Positions 5,636 through 8,703 of a stretch of 8,703 nt of DNA are shown one piece after another. Origin of the DNA: Lysobacteraceae bacterium (GTDB taxonomy: Bacteria > Pseudomonadota > Gammaproteobacteria > DSM-19610); NCBI GenBank assembly GCA_020201295.1, contig JAIVHA010000020.1, forward strand, positions 1 to 8,703, given 5' to 3'. Both the position numbers and the translations under genes were made by a program. Numbering within the stretch: the stretch's first letter is position 1; every line of letters starts with the position of its first letter. Below the pieces are notes generated by a model. The model saw nothing but the letters and a program-made list of their open reading frames with translations, was not told the origin of the DNA and made no database searches.

Positions 5636-6689
5636 ACCAGACACCGCCGCTCCGCTCCTCGAGGTCGACCGCATTCGCGTTCGTTACGGCGACCTGCCGG
5701 TGGTGGAAGACATGTCCTTTCACCTGGAACAGGGACGTATCGGCTGCCTGTTGGGGTTGAGCGGCTGCGGGAAGACCACGGTACTGCGTGCCATTGCGGG
5801 CTTCGAACCCGTTTCCGAGGGCGAGATCCGTCTCGGTGGCCAGGTGGTGAGCCGGCCGGGCTGGAGCCTGGCGCCCGAGCAGCGCCAGGTAGGCATGGTA
5901 TTCCAGGATTTCGCCCTGTTTCCACACCTGACCATTGCCGACAACATCGCGTTCGGTATCCGCCAGCAGGCGGCGTCCCGGCGCGAGGCGCGGGTCCGCG
6001 AGCTGCTGGAACTGGTGGGCCTGGGTGCCTATGCGCGCGGCTATCCCCACCAGCTCTCCGGGGGGCAGCAACAGCGCGTCGCCCTGGCGCGGGCCATTGC
6101 CCCGCGCCCGGCCCTGATGCTGCTCGATGAGCCCTTCTCCAGCATGGACAAGGATCTGCGCGAGCAACTGGCGCGCGAAGTGCGCGCCATCCTGCGCCAC
6201 GAAGGCATTACCGCCGTCCTGGTCACCCATGACCAGCTGGAGGCCTTCCTCATGGCCGACGAGATCGGGGTGATGCATGCCGGCCGGCTGGAGCAATGGG
6301 GTTCCGCCTATGAGCTTTACCACGAACCGGGCAGCCGCTTCGTGGCCGATTTCGTCGGCCAGGGAGTGTTATTGCGCGGTACGATACTCAACGACCACCA
6401 GGTGGAGACCGAGCTGGGCATCATCGATGGCAGCATCGATCCTGCCTTCGGCCGCAATGACGACGTGGATGTGCTGGTGCGTCCCGACGACATCATCCAT
6501 GACGACGACAGTCCCATGCTCACCGAGGTTTGCGACAAGGCCTTCCGTGGCGCGGATTTTCTCTACACCTTGCGACTCTCCAGCGGTGCCCGGGTGCTCA
6601 GCCTGGTGCCGAGCCATCATGACCATGCCATCGGCGAACGCATCGGCATTCGCCTCGATCTCGATCACCTGGTCATGTTCCGGCGTTGA
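5628..6689 (+). CDS. fbpC: Fe3+ ABC transporter ATP-binding protein
   Basis: This 353-residue cytoplasmic ATPase powers FbpAB iron import. It contains Walker A GLSGCGKTT (43-51), Q-loop Q93 (VFQDFALFPHLT), signature LSGGQ (143-147), Walker B ALMLLDEPF (162-170), D-loop SSMD (171-174) and switch H201. A C-terminal regulatory region follows (about 240-353, with VLVRPDDI at 282-289) of the TOBE/OB type found in FbpC, PotA and CysA ATPases. The length matches the family. The ATG at 5628 overlaps the fbpB TAA (5633-5635) by 8 bases and has no ribosome binding site of its own, so it is probably translated by coupling to fbpB. The gene ends before a REP pair and convergent to the porin gene. Sulfate or polyamine specificity is excluded only by context (FbpA and the Fur box), not by this protein alone. 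Confidence 0.94.
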   Translation: MNKPDTAAPLLEVDRIRVRYGDLPVVEDMSFHLEQGRIGCLLGLSGCGKTTVLRAIAGFEPVSEGEIRLGGQVVSRPGWSLAPEQRQVGMVFQDFALFPHLTIADNIAFGIRQQAASRREARVRELLELVGLGAYARGYPHQLSGGQQQRVALARAIAPRPALMLLDEPFSSMDKDLREQLAREVRAILRHEGITAVLVTHDQLEAFLMADEIGVMHAGRLEQWGSAYELYHEPGSRFVADFVGQGVLLRGTILNDHQVETELGIIDGSIDPAFGRNDDVDVLVRPDDIIHDDDSPMLTEVCDKAFRGADFLYTLRLSSGARVLSLVPSHHDHAIGERIGIRLDLDHLVMFRR

Positions 6690-6709
6690 GAAGCTGGTTG
6701 ATGGCCCCC

Positions 6710-6777
6710 TGTAGGAGCGGCCTCTGGCCGCGAACGGCCTTGCCATCGACCATTCGCGGCCAGAGGCCGCTCCTACA
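6710..6777. repeat. REPIN-like inverted pair of REP elements, copy 3
   Basis: Perfect 25-base inverted arms at 6710-6734 and 6753-6777 flank an 18-base spacer. The inner hairpin of each arm is GCGGCC-TCT-GGCCGC. It lies between the convergent ends of fbpC (6689) and the porin gene (6798). Seven T residues follow at 6789-6795 on the plus strand, 11 bases beyond the stem, too far for a canonical terminator. The element may still mark the 3' ends of both transcripts. Confidence 0.88.
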
Positions 6778-6797
6778 AAACAAGGCGCTTTTTTTCT

Positions 6798-7943
6798 CTA
6801 GAACTTCTGCGTATAGCGCACGTAGAGATCCCGGTCGGTACGGTCGCGCTGGACACCGATGATGCTGTCGAGGTCCTTGCGCTTGCGCAGGCGTGCCTCG
6901 ATGCTGCGGTCGCCGTCGATGCGCCACTGGTAGCGCCCTTCGACCAGGCTGTTGTTATTGCGGAAATCGGGTGACAGTAGCCAGCCTGCCTCGACGTGAC
7001 CGTAGACCAGCCCGAAGCTGTGGTTGGGCACGATATCGATGAAGTTGAAGCTCACCTGCGCGGCCAGCCCGCCGCTATCGCCGCTGGTGCCCGTGTTCAT
7101 GGCAACCTCGGTGGGGGTGTTGGGCGCGTAGCCCCCTTCGCCGGCGAGCATGAACCTGGTGCCGCTGTCCCCCATGGGCCACTGGGCCGCCAGGCGTCCC
7201 ACCAGTCCCCAGTAGTCCTCGATGCGGCCAGCAGCCGTGCCGTCACTGCGCAGGGCATCGGGCAGGTAGTTGATGTCGATGGCCCGTTGTACCAGCGGGC
7301 CCACGGGCTTGGTGCTCTCCAGGGAGAAGACGGCCATGACGCGGCTGTCATCTTCACTGAAATTCAAGGGGGAGCGCATGACATTGGTGGGGCCGGCCGA
7401 CAGGTTGCGCTGCAGGATCAAATGACTGTTCCAGCCGTTGTCACCCTTGCGGGTGACGCGCAGGCCGTCGGTCCAGGTGATGTCCACGTTCGGGCTGTCG
7501 TTGCGGTCCAGGGATTTCTTGGCGACGCCGGCCAGTTCGAACTTGGTCTGCATGCGCCCGAGGGTGACCTGCCAGCGGTCATCGGGGCTGTAGGCGAGAT
7601 AGAGTTCATCGATGGTGGAATCCCCGCGGCGCAGGCCGTCGGTGGAGGGGGCGCTGGTGAAGAACTGGAAGTGGTTGTCGTTCTCGTAGGTGGAGTAGCG
7701 CCCCGCGAAACGGGCCTTGGCACGCCAGCTATCGCTCAGCTTCGATTCCAGTCCCAGGCGGATGCGGGCACGGAATTCATCCGTGACGTCGTTGCTGCCG
7801 TCGCGATCGTCGCGATCCAGGGAGAAGTAGCCGACGCGCAGGTCGGCGCTCCAGGACAGGGTATCGTTGATGGGGTTGGCGGCCTGGCTGGTGGCGGTCA
7901 CGGCCAGGCACCCGCAGGAAAATAATAAGGCTTTCAATTTCAT
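6798..7943 (-). CDS. Outer-membrane beta-barrel porin-like protein
   Basis: It encodes a 381-residue precursor with a Sec signal peptide (MKLKALLFSCGCLAVTATSQA, cleavage near 21). The rest has alternating polar and hydrophobic strands rich in aromatic and Asp/Asn/Arg residues (WSADLRVGYFSLDR, IDELYLAYSPDDRWQVTLGRM) and ends in YVRYTQKF. The terminal Phe with alternating hydrophobic residues is the usual BAM recognition signal for outer-membrane barrels. I cannot assign a named porin family or substrate. The ATG at 7943 is supported by AGGAG eight bases upstream; the open frame continues to 8078 but without a signal peptide at that start. The 5' side is unusual: within a few bases of its ribosome binding site the DNA becomes a remnant of an oppositely oriented gene, so its promoter must lie inside that remnant (CATACT at 7992-7987 is a possible -10) or have been lost. 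Confidence 0.85.
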   Translation of the reverse strand: MKLKALLFSCGCLAVTATSQAANPINDTLSWSADLRVGYFSLDRDDRDGSNDVTDEFRARIRLGLESKLSDSWRAKARFAGRYSTYENDNHFQFFTSAPSTDGLRRGDSTIDELYLAYSPDDRWQVTLGRMQTKFELAGVAKKSLDRNDSPNVDITWTDGLRVTRKGDNGWNSHLILQRNLSAGPTNVMRSPLNFSEDDSRVMAVFSLESTKPVGPLVQRAIDINYLPDALRSDGTAAGRIEDYWGLVGRLAAQWPMGDSGTRFMLAGEGGYAPNTPTEVAMNTGTSGDSGGLAAQVSFNFIDIVPNHSFGLVYGHVEAGWLLSPDFRNNNSLVEGRYQWRIDGDRSIEARLRKRKDLDSIIGVQRDRTDRDLYVRYTQKF

Positions 7944-7950
7944 ATTGTTA

Positions 7951-7955
7951 CTCCT
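7951..7955 (-). promoter_or_regulatory. Ribosome binding site that fixes the porin start
   Basis: AGGAG on the minus strand, seven bases before the ATG at 7943. It decides the start in favour of the signal-peptide-bearing form over the upstream in-frame ATG at 8078. Confidence 0.8.
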
Positions 7956-8228
7956 GCCAGGGCGAATGGTGGTGGCCGGCTGCTCGAGTATGAAATCTGG
8001 CTCAGTGGCTATTTCTCGGCCTTCAACCTGATTGTTTCCAATACCTACAGCATCATGGGCGCGCGGGACATGGGGCATTTTCTGGAGGCCCTGGACCAGT
8101 ATTGTTCGGAGTTACCCGGGGAGTTGCTGATCACGGCCATTTCCAGTATCACGATGACGGTGTTTCCGGAGCGGCACAATCTGTCTCCCCATGTGGAACG
8201 ATGGCCGAAAATGCTGGACGAGCGATAA
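7956..8228 (+). pseudogene. 5'-truncated small secreted protein gene (Rap1a/HdeA-like remnant)
   Basis: Frame GCC(7956)...TAA(8226-8228) reads 90 residues that look like real protein, starting ARANGGGRLLEYEIWLSGY and including SNTYSIMG, FLEALDQYCSELP and VFPERHN. The pattern of a W.sGY.saFN segment, a T/D-Y element, a central D.YC and a final YP.RH-like end recalls small periplasmic proteins of the Rap1a/HdeA-like kind; I make this family call from memory and only moderately firmly. There is no ATG, GTG or TTG near the left end. An in-frame stop occurs at 7926, within the porin signal-peptide region, and the N-terminal third (signal peptide and the usual first Cys) is missing. The break falls at about 7950-7956, next to the porin ribosome binding site. 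An internal ATG at 8055 would give only 57 residues. A short functional gene with an unusual start is possible but unlikely. Confidence 0.6.
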
Positions 8229-8348
8229 GGATCATGCGCAAGTGGCGCACCGTCGATCGGCACGATGATTTGCCAACACACCTTCGAGTAGCCACCGGCC
8301 TTGAGCCGTGCGTCTGGAATGCACCGGCAGTGCGGTTTGGCTTGGGGA

Positions 8349-8400
8349 CTGTAGGAGCGGCGCGAGCCGCGAATGTTCGCGGCTCGCGCCGCTCCTACAG
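8349..8400. repeat. REPIN-like inverted pair of REP elements, copy 4
   Basis: Perfect 25-base inverted arms at 8349-8373 and 8376-8400 are separated by TG, the same two-base centre as copy 2. The inner hairpin of each arm is GCGGC-GCGA-GCCGC, different from the other three copies yet still self-complementary. It lies between the truncated gene (end 8228) and the Sel1-repeat gene (start 8456). I see no gene, RNA or other element in 8229-8348. Confidence 0.9.
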
Positions 8401-8408
8401 GAGAGATT

Positions 8409-8437
8409 TTGCAATGATTGGGTTTAGTATTGATACA
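8409..8437 (+). promoter_or_regulatory. Possible promoter of the Sel1-repeat gene
   Basis: TTGCAA (8409-8414) lies 17 bases before GATACA (8432-8437) in a short AT-rich stretch just after REP copy 4, which would start transcription about 12 bases before the ATG at 8456. The -10 matches only three of six consensus positions, so this is tentative. Confidence 0.3.
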
Positions 8438-8455
8438 TAGATGACGGAGTAATGG

Positions 8456-8703
8456 ATGGAGTCCGTGAATGGCTGGGCGCGGGCCGGGATCGCGCTGTTG
8501 ATGTTGCTGGTGGCTGGGCCGCTGCACGCCACCTTGGCGGAGGGCCTGCAGGCCTATGAGCGGGGCCAGTTCGTCAATGCGCTGCAGTTCCTGTTGCCGC
8601 TGGCCAATGAGGGGGATGCAGTGGCACAGCATCACATTGGCCTGATGTACGAAGAAGGCAAGGGCGTGCGTGCCGATCCGGTACAGGCTCGGCAGTGGTT
8701 CGA
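8456..8703 (+). CDS. Secreted Sel1-repeat protein (partial, N-terminal part)
   Basis: The ATG at 8456 is preceded by GGAG at 8446-8449, six bases upstream. It starts 82 codons before the window edge. The N-terminus MESVNGWARAGIALLMLLVA is a Sec signal peptide, with likely cleavage after GPLHA (about residue 25), so the protein is exported to the periplasm or envelope. The rest begins an alpha-helical repeat domain: YERGQFVNALQFLLPLANEG followed by a clear Sel1-like repeat (GDAVAQHHIGLMYEEGKGV, then DPVQARQWF). Sel1 repeats are TPR-like and bind protein partners; the partner and role are not visible here. The C-terminal part is outside the window. It lies in the same direction as the truncated gene upstream, separated by REP copy 4. 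Confidence 0.88.
   Translation, partial: MESVNGWARAGIALLMLLVAGPLHATLAEGLQAYERGQFVNALQFLLPLANEGDAVAQHHIGLMYEEGKGVRADPVQARQWF

Noticed and set aside
6777..6797. Intrinsic terminator after fbpC using the T-run at 6789-6795
   Set aside because: The T-run begins 11 bases after the REP stem and no GC stem abuts it, so the canonical form is missing.
6798..7943. Lipoprotein signal in the porin N-terminus (Cys10/Cys12)
   Set aside because: The preceding LFS does not fit a lipobox well, the position is too early, and a normal Sec cleavage site follows near residue 21.
110..8400. CRISPR array formed by the repeated GTAGGAGCGG units
   Set aside because: The copies are inverted pairs kilobases apart, with no regular spacers and no cas genes.
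8045..8635. 196-codon minus-strand open frame upstream of the porin
   Set aside because: It runs through REP copy 4 and opposite both the remnant and the Sel1-repeat gene, and its translation has no recognisable features.

Overview
The window is high-GC, gene-dense DNA of a Gram-negative bacterium, most likely a gammaproteobacterium. The pointers are an outer-membrane barrel protein ending in Phe, a Fur-box-controlled periplasmic ferric-iron importer, a YadG/YadH-type ABC pair, and GTAG-headed REP/REPIN elements like those of Pseudomonas and related genera. Genus cannot be fixed from the sequence alone.

Layout from left to right. Positions 1-90 hold the last 29 codons of an unidentified plus-strand gene. 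A minus-strand ABC-2 exporter pair follows (permease 193-966, ATPase 963-1898, ATGA overlap). Two tiny minus-strand membrane-protein genes (65 and 108 residues) lie at 2060-2588. A 165-base divergent intergenic region with a Fur box inside a sigma70-type promoter leads to the plus-strand ferric-iron uptake genes fbpA (2754-3770), fbpB (3938-5635) and fbpC (5628-6689). Facing fbpC on the minus strand is an outer-membrane porin-like gene (6798-7943). Directly behind the porin start lies a 5'-truncated plus-strand gene remnant (7956-8228). A plus-strand secreted Sel1-repeat protein starts at 8456 and runs off the window.

FbpA would bind Fe3+ in the periplasm, FbpB (two fused permease halves) would form the channel, and FbpC would energise it. 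Fur with Fe2+ would repress from the box between the -35 and -10 elements. The fbpA-fbpB gap (167 bases) is not empty: it holds a dispersed palindromic repeat and a terminator-like hairpin with a T-tract, preceded by overlapping alternative pairings. This could make FbpA outnumber FbpB and FbpC.

Four REPIN-like inverted REP pairs (110-173, 1986-2043, 6710-6777, 8349-8400) punctuate gene ends. Their arms differ in sequence but keep pairing both within each arm and between arms. I see no clear undescribed multi-gene system. The points most worth a second look are the truncated gene abutting the porin start, the fbpA-fbpB intercistronic structure, the two unknown membrane proteins sharing the Fur-box region, and the REPIN covariation.
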